Shown: positions 44,860 to 58,500 of the stretch, piece after piece
How positions within the stretch are numbered: the first letter of the stretch is position 1
Layout of the letters: each line of letters opens with the position of its first letter
Assembly: GCF_964199755.1 (NCBI RefSeq)
Contig: NC_133896.1
Coordinates: 103,322,301-103,386,300 of the forward strand
Length of the DNA: 64,000 bases
DNA from: Larus michahellis
Lineage: Eukaryota; Chordata; Aves; Charadriiformes; Laridae
Direction of reading: 5' to 3'
Position numbers and translations under genes: made by a program
Notes under the pieces: generated by a model
Databases searched by the model: none
The model's input: only the letters and a program-made list of their open reading frames with translations
What the model was told of the DNA's origin: nothing

Positions 44860-46463
44860 CTTCTGCGACTTTGTGTTTGTTTTCCAGGCACAAATTAAGT
44901 GTATGTGCAACCATCTGTCGGGAAGCTGAAGATACAATTGACCACCTAGAGACAGAGCACAAGTCTTACTCAGCCATTTCCTCTGAGGTGTGCATGGCCC
45001 AATACAGTAGTAACTATGAAGCAGCAATCAACAGTTAGCACTCTTGCTAATCCTACTTTCCCTACCTCCTCCAGCAAAAAACAGCTGACAGAGAGAGGGA
45101 GAGGAGGGATTGTGAACTCAGTCTTCTCAAATCTGTAGGGCTCTCCTTTCTGGAGATCAGAAGTTCTGCAGTTAAGCATGGAAGAGAGCATTAGTCTTAT
45201 TCCTTCTCCAACTTCCATTTTAATTAACTGCATGGGTTGGACATACTAACTCTTTCATTTCTTGCCTTAATTTCCCCATATTCGAGATTATTCACAGTTT
45301 ACCCACTTGAGAATTTGAATTCTTTTACCTGCAGGCAACCTTAACAAAATGAGTAAATATCGTGACGTGTGTTGTTGCAATGATCCTGTCCTTGCACAAA
45401 TAAAACCAATGCTTCTACCATCTGAGAGGTATTTTAAACTGTGATGGAATTAGGTTCTCTGACTGTATATAGTTTTAAAAAAATCTTGATATAATTTTTA
45501 GAGATGAAGAAAAAGAGGTTTTATTTCCTCTAGGCTTTTTCTGTGGGTTTCTCTTCCATGAAGGAGGGGGATAAAGTATCCGTCAACCAGCAGGTTGTGT
45601 GTGTAGCGGAGATAGGCTGTTGAAAAAAAGAGGACTAGAACAAAGCAGCCTGTCTACAGTCGTAGTTTGCATCCTGAGCTGTGAGGATTGCCTTCCAATT
45701 AATCCCTTTTGTAGTCTCCCTGTGATCAGTGTTGGCGTTTTTTTTGTTCTCTTTCTGTTTTCTGGAGCTGAGGTTTCTTGGGCCTGTTTTGTTTTTCCGT
45801 GTTTTGTTCTTTGTGCACATGCATATTCTCTTTCTCTCCCTTCCCATGTATAAAATGTTATTTCCCCACACACATCCTTGGTTTTCTTATTTTACAAGCA
45901 GAACTTGTTGGCTTGATGACTTAAAAGTGCTTTAATTCTGAACAGGAAATGTGAAAGTGAATTGCTTTGCAATTATGTTTATTTTGTGGTACCGGTTTGA
46001 GGCTGGAAAATTCAGGTGGTCTGTAGAATTGTGCATTTCTTCTCTCTAACAAATGTTTCTGTGGATTCCAGCAGGTATTCATTAGAAGTTGCTTCATTTG
46101 CCTTGCTCTGGGACGTTTTACCTGCAAACTGTTTGCATGTCCTTTGCTTGGTGTCGTAAATTATCTCCTATTCATGTATTTCTGAAAGAAGAGGGTAACT
46201 GATCTGTTTTCAAATGATGGGATCCATATCCTACTTAGCCAGTTAGGGAAACAAAGAGTTACAGTGACGGTAACTTTTTCTGCCCACCTTCTTTGATTGC
46301 AGATCAGCTGGCTCCAGCTTCAAGCAGCATGGCAAAAGCGAAATGAGAGAAGCCTGGTGTGCGTGGCGGGGAGAGCAGTAGGCTATTCTGGGTTGTGTTT
46401 TAGAAACGAAGTTCATTTAGGACTTTGTTATTAGGATTGTCAGAAGGCGTTTGTCAAGGCATC
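44860..46463. other. Short intergenic region between two tandem protease genes
   Basis: No coding exon or repeat is recognisable. It must hold the promoter and 5' UTR of the second gene unless that gene has a non-coding exon farther upstream. A TATAAA string occurs at 45849-45854, and a T-rich stretch follows 45720. The start site cannot be fixed from sequence. Confidence 0.5.
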
Positions 46464-46544
46464 ATGATACGGGCTTTCCCCTCCAGCCGGGTTTCTGTGT
46501 ACACCATACCAGCTCCATATGACTCTGAGCAGGCTGCAAGGCAG
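46464..46544 (+). CDS. Matriptase-like gene, coding exon 1
   Basis: The exon encodes residues 1-27, [17 protein letters not shown] followed by [10 protein letters not shown], ending at GTAAGA in phase 0. Going upstream in frame a TAG is met near 46400 with no other ATG between, so this start is chosen. The -3 base is A. Confidence 0.8.
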
Positions 46545-49500
46545 GTAAGAGACACCAGCTAAGCTTCACAGCAGGAACACAGTAAATGATCTCTCTGCCC
46601 ACCATGCTGTGTATTGACCTCTGTTCTTCCTATGCAAACTGTTCCTAACCAAAGCGATAGCAATCTTTCCCCCCACTTGCATAGCTTGAAGTGCGTCGCA
46701 AATATTTGGGTTTCATATGTGACATAGCTGACGTCACCTGTCTTTCATAGCATGAAAGATATTATCTCAATTGAAACCTCCTCAAAAATTAACAGGGTAA
46801 ATATACTAAAATATGGTACAATAGCTCTTCTTGTGCTGTCTTACTAATTGATGCCTTCCTGTGTCTTTCTCTAGGAAAGTCCGCATATTCGCTACTGCCC
46901 ATCCTACCGAGAAGGCTTGTGTCAGAAGTGCTGTTTCTTCAAATGGATGAGGCTGTGTTTCTGGAGGAGATGGCTTCTAGGAACATTACCTATAGTTTCT
47001 TTAATAGTTACAGTAATCGTCCTAGTCCTGCATTATTCATTCTGTAAGTGTAACTCTCCAGCGTGGTCTGGATGGGATGGGGTTTTTTTCCCACTGTGGG
47101 AATGATTAACCTGAAAAGTTCTGCACTAAGCAGCTAAGCATGTAATGTGTGTATAAACTACTGACTTTCCCTTCTCCTTAATGTCTTTGCTAAAGAAACA
47201 AAGTGCACAATAGTTTGCAGTTGGTAGTTGCACAAGAATAACGAAGGTATGTATTTTATCTCTAAATTTTTTGTCTCTGCTCATGAATGCCATCGTTACT
47301 ATAATTGTCATCTTTCCCAAGAACCTATAGGAATTAACTGTGTATCTTCTATTCACTTTTTCAAAACAGAATGGCTACCTAACTTAGGTACACTCCTTCC
47401 CAGACCTCAACACATAGCCATTAAAACATTATCTCTTCAAGAGTATAATGCTGCAAAAAATTGAAGTTTAACAATTAAGCTTCCTAGTAGAAATGCTTGC
47501 CTGAACATGTACTTCATTCCCCTTCTGTCCTCCTAGGCATTATTTTGTCAATGGGATTGACTCAGTGCTCTGACTATTACTGCATGTTTCTCTTAAGAAC
47601 TAATACCTACAGATACCAAGGACAAATATGTGCCTCTGCAAACCTCTTGTTCTGGAAGCTTTTCTGTAATGTTATTAGGTGTGCTAATTTGTTTAACCCT
47701 TTTTTCTCAGCTCCAGCTTTCTCCTTTATTTATATTGGTGGAAGTGTAGAAATTCCTAATTTGACTTACACAAATGACTTAAATGATCCAAAGTCACAGA
47801 AATTCCTCCTGCAAGCAGAAGCAATCCAAAATTATGTAAGTTCCCACATAACTATAGCAATATATATTTATTACACAATGAGACTGGGAATGAGGAGAAA
47901 ACTCCAGTTAGTCACAATTTTTTTTCTTTCAAAGTAGTAAGTTTAAACCTAGCAAGTGGCTTGGCGGTGTACATCTTTAGGCATGTAGCTAGGTAACCAG
48001 GGCTGTGTGTCTCTCAGTAAAGCCAATGTTTTCTAGGTAACAAAACCTGTGGGTTTCAACGTTATGGGTAAATTTTTCTTCTTAAAGGAATTTGGAGCGT
48101 GTTTTTTTGTTTTATTTTGTTTTACTTTACTCAAACGCTCTTCCTTGTTACATTTTTCTCATTGATTTTCTTTTAGTTATAGCTCCAATTCAATGCTTAA
48201 CGTTTTGTTTTGGTTTCCCCTATCCCCCACAACAATGCTTGCTTTCTTGCACTTCTTATTTGAGTTCCTATTTGTGAGATCAATACTGTTTCCTGGGCAC
48301 ATGTGAACAGCAATCTTAAACACAAAGCAGTTCTCTGTTAGCCTGTATTTCCCAGAAGAGCTAATCTAGTGTCTCAAAGCTGCTTTGTGCACAGCCAATA
48401 CAAGTTGCTCATGTCGAGATTGTATGCCAGCAATTTAAAAACTGACACAAAAATGTAAATGTATTCATAAAGTTTTCTTTTTTTGTGGCTAATTAAGAGC
48501 TATCTTAATGGTCTTGAAATGTGATGTGACTTAAAAGTAATTTTATTTTTTTTGAGTGGAAATGAATGCACATGTATGATCCTTATTTGATATGTTTTGT
48601 GGAAATGATGGATAGTGCTTCTAACATGGGAGGGTGAGGAAGAGGAAAGGAAGAAAAAGACAAATACTTTCTAGCATAAGAGAATGACATTAAAGAGATA
48701 TTGACACTAAAATGTAATGCTTTACATTTTCTTTTGCCATGGTTTAACTGTCAGTTTGCAGAAACATATGAGTCTTCCTCCTTGGGAAAGTATTACTTGA
48801 AGTCTGTAGTGGTTGCTTTCAGGTAGGTACCATCCCAGATATTGTTGTGTTTGTCTTTCTTACCTTTTTTCATACATTTTAATTTAGTTGTATGGGAGAA
48901 TATGCAGATGTCTATAACAGGGAATTAAAAATGCAGAAATGCACTTAGGTATTTGAGCTCAGAGCTAATCTAATCGTGTAATTTCTGTCATGCCCTGTAG
49001 AACTGTTGAGAAAAATTAAGTTTGATTAATTGTGGCTTGGTTTACAGATTGCTCTGTAGTCTATTCACCTACTTTTGATTTTTGAAATTGCAGTTTAGCA
49101 GGGTTTTTTCTCTGCCACTTGCAGAATCTTAATTTGGTTTTGTCAGTTTGGATGTAGTTCCTTTCTAACTTCTCAAGACAAAACTTAAAGGTATAATTTT
49201 GGGCAAAGCTCCTGTAAATACATTGAGCAGATGGCTACTACTATCCTGATAGGCTTTCAAAAGTTCTGGATGGTCAGTCCATAGGCCATTTTGAAAGGAA
49301 GAGTGTGATTGATTGACTGTCTCTTTAAATCACTTAAGTAATACTTTATGTATGCACACATACACGATATTTATTTTAACAAGAATTGTGTGAAATGTTG
49401 TATCAAGGTATGGGCATAAAATTATATTGTCATATGGTGTGAGACTCAATTAAAAAAGTTGAGGAAAATGTGTCTAGAAATGTAATATGGTCTTAAAAGT

Positions 49501-52500
49501 GTATAATTATGCAGCAGGGATGGAAACATCCAGTTCTGTAAGAATGATTGCAAGGATTTCCTGCGTGGTGTAGTTTTCAGCCTCCGTGTGTTACTCTTTA
49601 AGCAGCATATTTTTGAAGTATTTCTATGGTATAGAAAAAGCAATTGTTAAACAAGAGAGCTTTTTGCCTTGTATTCAGCTTCAACTTTTTGCATAGCAAT
49701 TCAACTGTCTATGGAACTGTGAAAGCCAAAAATGCAGACCAGTGGAAAGCATGTCCAAAATAATAATTAGATTGCACTTATCAGGCATTTTTTTCCCTCC
49801 ACAGCGAAGGAGAGTCTGGACTTCGAGCTTACTACTGGAATACATTCTGGGCACCACAAGATATGGTTGCTTCTCTTAAAAAATTAACCCCAGTGGAACA
49901 AAAAAAAATCAGTAGTAAACAAGCAGCTCAGCTGTTCAATTCTTCTGGGGAGGAAGATTTTGATCTCATTACAATGGAGCTTTTTGGTAACAATGTACCT
50001 GTCATTTAATACTTATTCTGCCTTTTTTTCTCTCTCAAGTTTGTTTCTTTGGCTTGTGTAGCTGATAGTTATTAAATTTCAGTTTCAGATTCCACAGAAT
50101 ATGATGTGATGCTAAAATCAGGTAATTATTCTTCAAGCCTAATTAATATCACTATGGGGGAAAAAAAATCCTGTAACATAAAAATGACAGTTTCCCAGTT
50201 ATTCTTTTATCTGTAGGGCCTATGAACTAAACCAGACTGGGAACCTCTGTGGCCTGTGCTTCAAATAAAGGCTGAGATTAAAATGTCTCACAGCTTTTAT
50301 TCTGGTGTTCTGACTAGAACGGTTGAAATTCAATAGATCCCACTGAACTGCAATGAGCTGTGGCTCCTTTTCTTGGCATCTTTTAAAAAGCTAATATATA
50401 AAATTAGACATCATTCATTTGTCTTGTGACGAGATAATTTTGGTTATTCAGAGTTTGTGATCAGCCAAATACTGTAGACCTTTAATTCTCTTTGCCTCGT
50501 TTCTCCATATCAAGCACACGTCAAGATTGGTGTCATATTCTTAGTGTTCTCATTGCATGGAGAGGGGCGAAGAGAAAATGGCAAAGGAAGCAGTAGGTTT
50601 CAAGCAGAGATGGTAGTAGCTGCAGCCAAGTCCCCTCCTGCTTGCTGAGTGTATGATGAGCTGATGGTGGTGAGGTGCTGCGCTTTCTCGGCTAGAGCAA
50701 GAGGAGAATATGATGCAGCCTGGCAGGGAAAAGGGAACAAAGTTGTAAAAGTAAGGGAAGAGGAGATCAGAATAGTCAAGAAGTGCGGGTAGGCGATTAT
50801 TGCCACCTCTTCTGAAATTTTATCCAATAACTTAATTTATCTTTCAACTTAACAGTTTTTCAGCCACTGATCTAGCTTCTTTTGTATTAGCAGTATCCTT
50901 TGACCTGTATGCCAAGCCAGGCAACAACAGGACTCTAACTCTGATGAATCCCAAAAAGTCTTTTTATCAATGGAGGCTGCGAGTTCCTTCTAACTATGTG
51001 GTGAGACTGGTAGTTATCACTTTGCATGGTGTCACTCCAGAGAGCTGTGCATCACACCACTTATCAGCATATGATTTCCTTCTTCCTCTGCAGAACAAGA
51101 TCATTACAAGGTATGATAGTACAGAACAAAGATGTTTTATTGAGCTGTACAGAAACTCTCAAGCTGTCACAATATCAAAATGATATCAAAACGGCTTCCA
51201 AAATGTAAGATTATAAATACAACTTAATTAAAAATCTTGTGTAAGGCTATAAAAAATTCTTCCATATTATTCTCCCCCCTCAATGAATTATAAATTCTTG
51301 TGGGTTTTGTTCTACATTATGACTAATTTCTACTGGTTTCGATTTCATGCATTTACTGTCACAACTCAAAAAGATACAGACTTTAACTTTTTTAGAGTAT
51401 TGTATTCTATTACTTTTAGAAAACACGTGTTTTATAACAGTCCAGTCACAAACAAATCCCTGTTCATAACAGGGGTTTGTGTGTATGGAAGGCTCCAGCC
51501 CCGGAGTCACTGTGTAGTCCATTTGCATAAATGAGAACAGATGATCTCGTAACCTTCAGTGGCCACACTGCTCCCACTTTCCAGAGCCAAATTTCATGTG
51601 TGGACATGTTATCCACCATGAACTTGTTTTATTAACAAAATAAACAAACAAGAATCTGCGGATGGATGGTTTCAACAGGGGAATTATTTTTTTTTTTTAA
51701 AGAACTTTTAGGAAGAGACTAGCTGAGCATGCAGATTCAGTTGGCAGTGTCTGAAACACATCTATTTAATAGTGATTTTACTACTTGAAATGAGTAGGTG
51801 GTCCTCTTCATCTCTGTTAACATACTTCTCTTCCTTATGCAACAAGCCAGAGGAGCTTGCCATTATTGGCAGACTGTCGGAAGGCCAGGAGTGGAGTGAA
51901 CACAGTGTTTTTGTAAGGAGTTAGACTCAGATTGTAGCATAACATGGAGAATCCCATTCCTGATGCTGGACTACATCTGCTCTGCTGCTGATTATGGGTT
52001 ATTGCCAGGACTGTTAGTCCATTGTGCATTATTAGCGATGGTTCAGCTTTTTAAGAACCAGAAATGTAGAGTCAGCGACATGCATGAAAGAAACAGGAAG
52101 CTAGCAAAATCAACAAACACATGTGTAAGATATAACATGTTCAGAGAACATCAATGCATTAAGTTAAGACCAAGTTCACGAATGTGCATTGATGTCCGGC
52201 TATCAAAGAACTGGAACAGTTTGGTGACTGAAATGATCATAAAAGCCCTATGGTGCCTCCAGAAAGTTGACTTTTTTTGGTTACTTTTATTGCCAGCCTA
52301 GCAAATGTGTCTTTTCGCATGTGTCTATCAGTTTTCTACTTAAGCTAAAAGCAGCTAGTCTCATACTTAGGACAGATGCATGATATCCATGACAGCCAGG
52401 AATTGTATTATAGCCATTATTCCCTGATGTCCAGGTCCAGGATCACACGTGGTGATTAAAATGATTCTCACCAGTTTCTGTAAACTGCAGTAATACAGCT

Positions 52501-55500
52501 GTTCAGAGACAAATACTAGAGTGAGTGAGCTGAGATTGCGAGGTGTACTGTAAAAGTAGGCATGTCGTGAACAACTCTTCTCATATGTGCCTGCCTTGCC
52601 TTTCTGATGATACTGTGACAAAAAGCACAGCTAGAAGATAAGCCAGGCTGTTGACAAGGTAGAATATCAAGAAGATTAAGATGCTGAAAGATTTCCACGT
52701 GGCAGTGTGAAGGGGACTCAAATTGTTCATTATATAAAGGATTTGACAGATATTATGATAAAGAAGATTTAATAATGTCTACAGAAGAGAAGCAAACCAC
52801 AGATCCATTGAAATGGGTGCAGGAAATAGCCGGCTAAAAGCAGAAGAGGACTACTTTCAGTTTAAGGTTTAAAAATTTGATTTTAATGCTGTTACTCTGG
52901 ATCTCAGTGACAAGTCAAAGAACTTGATGCAGGGGTATGATGGAAATACTCTCTTACTGTGAGGTCTGATCTTAATTGTTTTCATTTGCTGTGCATAGAA
53001 AAAGAGAAAGGTGTTAGAAATTTTTCACACAAAGTTGTGAATTAATGAAAAGAAATCCAAAATATGCTGCGTATTTCAAAATGGGATAAAGAGCAAATTT
53101 ACAGATGCAAGAAATAGCGTCTCAAATTACAAGCGATAGTAAGTATTCAAGCTTCAAGATATAAATTAACTCCTCATTATTTAAACAAATGGAAGACAAT
53201 AATAAGAAACAGTTGCCATGCATGGCACTCCACATCTTGTGTGACAGCTTTTGTGACGTGAAACCAAGCCGAATGTTAATAGATTGGAAAAGCTTTGGGT
53301 TTGTTTTCTGTTGTGTTGGTGCTGCACAACACTGCTGGACTGGCACTTGTTGCCTTTTCAGTGCTACCCTCTACTACTCAGTACCACTATCGCTACTGAA
53401 GTAACATAACCTGGTACTGCCTTCCTGATGCTTCTACAGGTCTGAAAACTCCAGGGCACCTGTTAGGCAAGAATATCTGTGATCTTCACCCTGAGTGACT
53501 CAGCCTCGGTGCTAGGAAACTCGAGCATCTTGTGTAGTGTCAACTGGGTGGAAGAATAAAAGGGAAGTGGTAGTCAGGGGAATATTTCTGAAACACAGAT
53601 GACCAGATCAGTGTTATTTCTGCCCAGTTTCTCAGCAAAGATGACTGGAATGCGGGAAATGTTTTTTTAATGTAATCTTTGCCATATTTCAGATGGTGTG
53701 GACCTGGGGCCTGGACTCCTGTTGTACGTTTAACTTCGTCAAGTAATGTAATGTTGCTTACCTTCTCGCTGGACCGAAGAGGAGAAAGCAACATATTAAA
53801 AGCTCACTTTCAAGCCATTCCTAAAATCAGTAAGTAATTACTAGAAACAGCCATCTGACGTAAGCACACCTATTCCTCTTGTTGCCTCTAAAAAAAGTTG
53901 ATACTGCCTGAATGTATCTAGGGGGAGGCGATGTTGGCATATGACTCAGGGAATTGTCATTCTGATCCACTTAAAAGAAAATGGCTGAGAACTGAGCAAA
54001 GAATAGAGAAAATCCTTTGGTCTGGGAGATTTTTTGTCTTCCTGATTACTACCCAAGTCATCTTTCCCAGAGATTACTCTTACTACACAGGTAGCACTGT
54101 TATTCATGAGCAATGGTAGCAGAGCAGCCAGCCAGATAGCACTACAGGCACTCTATGTCTAGCCAAAGCTAGATAGCCCCAGTGGCAGAGCAGCACTTTT
54201 ATAATTTTTGGCAATCTATCCCGGCTCTGGGAATGCATGTTTAATGAAAATGGAAAACAAGAGCAAACACTTAGTTCTAATATGTCTTTGATCCTTTTCT
54301 GAAAGCACTGTTCCATGTAGTTAACTGTATAAGAACAGTGTGTTCAAGACCCATGAAGTATATTCCAAACCTATGCAATACTATGAATTTTGCATGAGTT
54401 CTGGATGATTAGTGAAATATTTTGAATAATGATAAACCATAGTATTTTACAGGAGATATAGGGGTTTTGCAAGTGAAAGCTTAGCCACAGTTATTTGGTG
54501 AGGTCTAAGTGAAAGAATTTTGAAAATTAAGCATAGGACTATTTTTTTAACTTGTGGAATAAATCATAGAGCTTGTGATAAACTTCTCCAAAGCTTGCGC
54601 ATTTCAGCTTTTGTTTCTGTGGATGCTGCTTAAGCAAATACTCTCATCCCATGAACATTATAAATTAGAATCGCTTCATTGTTCTGAAGATGGGCACTCC
54701 AAATTACGTCTAGCCCAGGTTTTGCCACAAAATTTTGCTATTTTCAAAATTGTCTTGATTTCTGTTATAATCATATTTGCATTCACTATGTTACCTAAAG
54801 GAATCCAAAAGCACTAAGGACTGGATATCTAGGAGAGTCCTTGGTAGGAAATAAAACCTCATAGATATTGTTCAAATGTGACATGAATTCTCAGACTGAG
54901 AACTGGCACACAAACTTCCTGGTTTACATTAAATTAATCAGAGGTTTCACTTCGTTGGGCTGATTGCTTTTTAATTTTTGAAAATGTCTACAGGAAGTTC
55001 AGCAGTAAATTGGAAGGGAGAAGTCTGTTTTGTCCGCATTTAATTGCTTCTTCTGCTTAACCATCAAAGAACATTTTAAAAAAAAAAACTCCAGTCAGAG
55101 GTGTTTTGTGCCTGTCCTTTAATTGCGATTTGATCCAAAAATAGGAGAAATTCAGAGAGATGGGGAGGTGGAAGTTACATGATTTTCTGTTAATATAGGC
55201 AAAACCTGAGTTTAATATGGCCACAACTCATTCTTCTAACTCTGTACGTAGGAAAGAGTCCTAGCAAATGAAGTAGGCTCTGCACTTTAGCCCAGCTGAG
55301 ATAACTGTGTTCCTTGCTGATATATTTCTCTCCCAGTGTGTGGTGGTCATTATATTTCCTGGAACGGGACACTGAGTTCCCCTTATTACCCAAGTTACTA
55401 CCCACCAAACATTGACTGCAGCTGGATCATCAGAGTAAGTGTTGGGAACTCTTCTGAGTAGTGATGACTTTGCTTTATGTGATTTAGACATAAAATTGGG

Positions 55501-58500
55501 AGAAATGGCTTTCAATGTGGGTGAAATTAAGGGAAAACCAGACTGATACCACTGCACCTAACTTCTTCTCAGGCACCCTTTTCTTTCCTGATCTATGTAA
55601 AAGTGTCAGCTGTGGGAAGGAAACATTGCCAGCTTCCAAAAGGTTATTAATCATGACAGAAACAAGGTGGCGGATAAGATGACAAATCCTAACAGACAGA
55701 GCAAATTGCTAATAATCAAGGCTTTGCTTCTATGTCAGAAAGAAAAAATGGTTATGTAAATCATGCCTCATATGATGGATTTCCCTGTATTTCCCTGAAT
55801 TCTGCAAACAGGACCTTCTCTGGCTCAGAAATTCAGCTCTGGAATTCCAGCAAGCCCTTTGGCAGGACTTAGAATCTGCTCATGATTCCCACCAACTTCC
55901 TGGTGTGTTTAGCTGTTGCTCCATTAAGCATTTCACTACTTTTTTGGCTTTCCCTGGAATAGGAGGTTCTTCATGTCTTTTAGCTTGTAACAGTCACTAC
56001 CTTTCACCTGCTCAGTGAAAATTATTAGCAGCTTGTAGCATAAAACTCTCATCTATGTGCAAGAAAGGGAAGAAAAAGGCTTTCTAAAACAGATGCATAA
56101 CTAATGCAGTTGAGTGCCTACTGGCTACCACAGATGTCTTAAACTAACATAACCTACTGGAACGTGTGGCAGTACAAATATAGCATGAACCTCGGATACA
56201 TTGCTTTGTGCTGGCTGCAGGAAGGCTTACACTACTTTATCTGGCACAGTATGGCCAAAGTTGGGCCTAAAAACTTTTCTATACATGTTTAAAATAGCGT
56301 TTTCTTTGGTTCTTCAAAGGTGCTGATTTGCATGATAAAAAGTGCAGTATTTTGCAGTATACTATCTGATAATAAGTATAACAAGATTTACCATCTTAAA
56401 AGCACAGGCCTTTTCATTTTGTGGATGTATCTGTCAGGATATTTATCCTTTTATTTTTAGGCACCATTGCCTGGCTACAAGCTCTCATTAAAAATCCTCG
56501 TAATACAAATTCAAGAGAAGTCTCCAGGGTCCAGTAAATGTGATAAAGACTGGTTAGAAATCGATGGGGTTAGGTGAGTAAATACACTATTTTCTGACAT
56601 TAATTTGCACTTTGATGTTCTGCGTAACATACTGTGCTTAAGAAAAAAGCATCTTGCCACTTCCAGTGCAGAAAGATACCTTTCAACAAGAATTGGCATG
56701 CTTCCACTGAATTTCGACAGAATGGTGTTCTTAATACTGCCCTAATACCGAACACTTGTCATTACGTTAATTTCAGCATCCTGCTTTTTCTACAGAGTTA
56801 GGCTTTTACTTACTCTGTTATTCCCCTTAAGAGCAATGATATAGAAAACTGCAGGATTTTATGCAGTTGCAGTTGAACTGTAAATTCCTAGCAATCACTT
56901 TGACATGGGTGAAGAGCTTATGTCATCTGAAGTTTCATTTTCTATATCACTTACTCTTCAGTGATTGTAATTGTTTTCCGTAAATAACACAAATTGCAAT
57001 AGATGTGCTTAAAAACCCAAAACATTATTCAAAGTGATTTGTCTCTTGGAAGGAGTGGATTTAAACTGGCAGCAGCTGTTGGGTTTGCCTGTGTGATCCC
57101 ATTACTGGATTTGTAGCCTTTTGAGTTTGCAAACCTAAATGGGAAATCTGAAATCAAGCATGCTTAGAAGTGGTTTGTATTATAAGGAATAATTCTGACA
57201 TTGATTATCTTGCTGTATTTTGTTTCAAAGTCTGCTACTCCCAGAAAAGTTGTGGAGTGGAACGCATTAGTCAATAGTGTTTCTAATACTTCTGTTGGGC
57301 TGTTTTAACACTAAAAAAATATATGATCTTTATTGTGTTGTTTTAAAGCTTTTTGGCATTGGTACCCTTCAGTAAAAGGAGAGGTAGCTGGATGGAGGTG
57401 GTCAGTTTGGTTAGAAATTAATTATTCTCACTTTTGCCTTGCTAGATACTGTAAAGCTCTTTCAGAAAACAACAGAAACAGAGAATATGGCTATTCTGTC
57501 ACAATCAACTTCCATTCCGATGAACTGGTCACCCACAGAGGGTTTTATATTGAATACAAAGCCTTCAGTCACACAGACCGTAAGTGAATAAGCACATACT
57601 TTAATTTTTAAGGAGAAACCTTTGAGAAACCATGCTTGACAGACCAGCAACATACAAGTTGAACTTCCTTTTTCTTAACCTAATTGCAAGAGATGAATGT
57701 TTAATGTATTATGTATTTAATTGAACATATAGATGTATAAAAGTAGATAAAAGATACTTTTAGAAGCTAGCACTTATTTTCTTAATAACACTTCTGTAAA
57801 ATGGGAAGTAGAAGTAAAATTTCCCAGTTTCTGTAGATCTAATTATTTGGCACTTTGCTAACATCTTAAAATACCCAAGCAGTAACATGAAAATAATATA
57901 ACAGAGAGCCTGTAAGCATGACTATTCTGCCAACAGGAGTTGTCTCGACCGAGCGTGGTTCTGTAAGACTTAGAGTATTTATGTATTAAGATCTCTGCTA
58001 TAGATTCTTGCTTTGTGCCTTTCATTAGAAATAAGTGTTGGATTTTGTGGTCAGTCATTCTATAGAACTCAGGGATTTATTTTTCCACCGATGTGTGTCT
58101 CTTTCTACTGGAAAAAGTTACAAACTATAATGTGTGCTACAGTTACTCAAAAATGGTTCAGAGACAAGTCAAAGCCTCAGAATACTTTTTTTCTACAGAG
58201 AAAATCCCCAGTCTTTATTGCGTGTACAAGTCTTTACTTTCTGTGTGCTCTGCTCAGTTTCTAGCCAGCAGGTGGCTCAAAGTCATTCAATCTTAAGTCA
58301 CAATCTTAAGGATCTGTATTAAGACTCACCAGGAGGGGTGGCTTAGGTGTGATGCGTCAGTATCAAGTTGATAAAGTAAAGACATTTGTGGAGGGCTATC
58401 TGAGGGAGCAGAATGTATTGAGAGCACTGGTTTTCCACGACAGCCTTGCCTGTAGCAATAGTGAGAGGGGGTGAGGGGTGGGGAATATTCATTATCTCCC

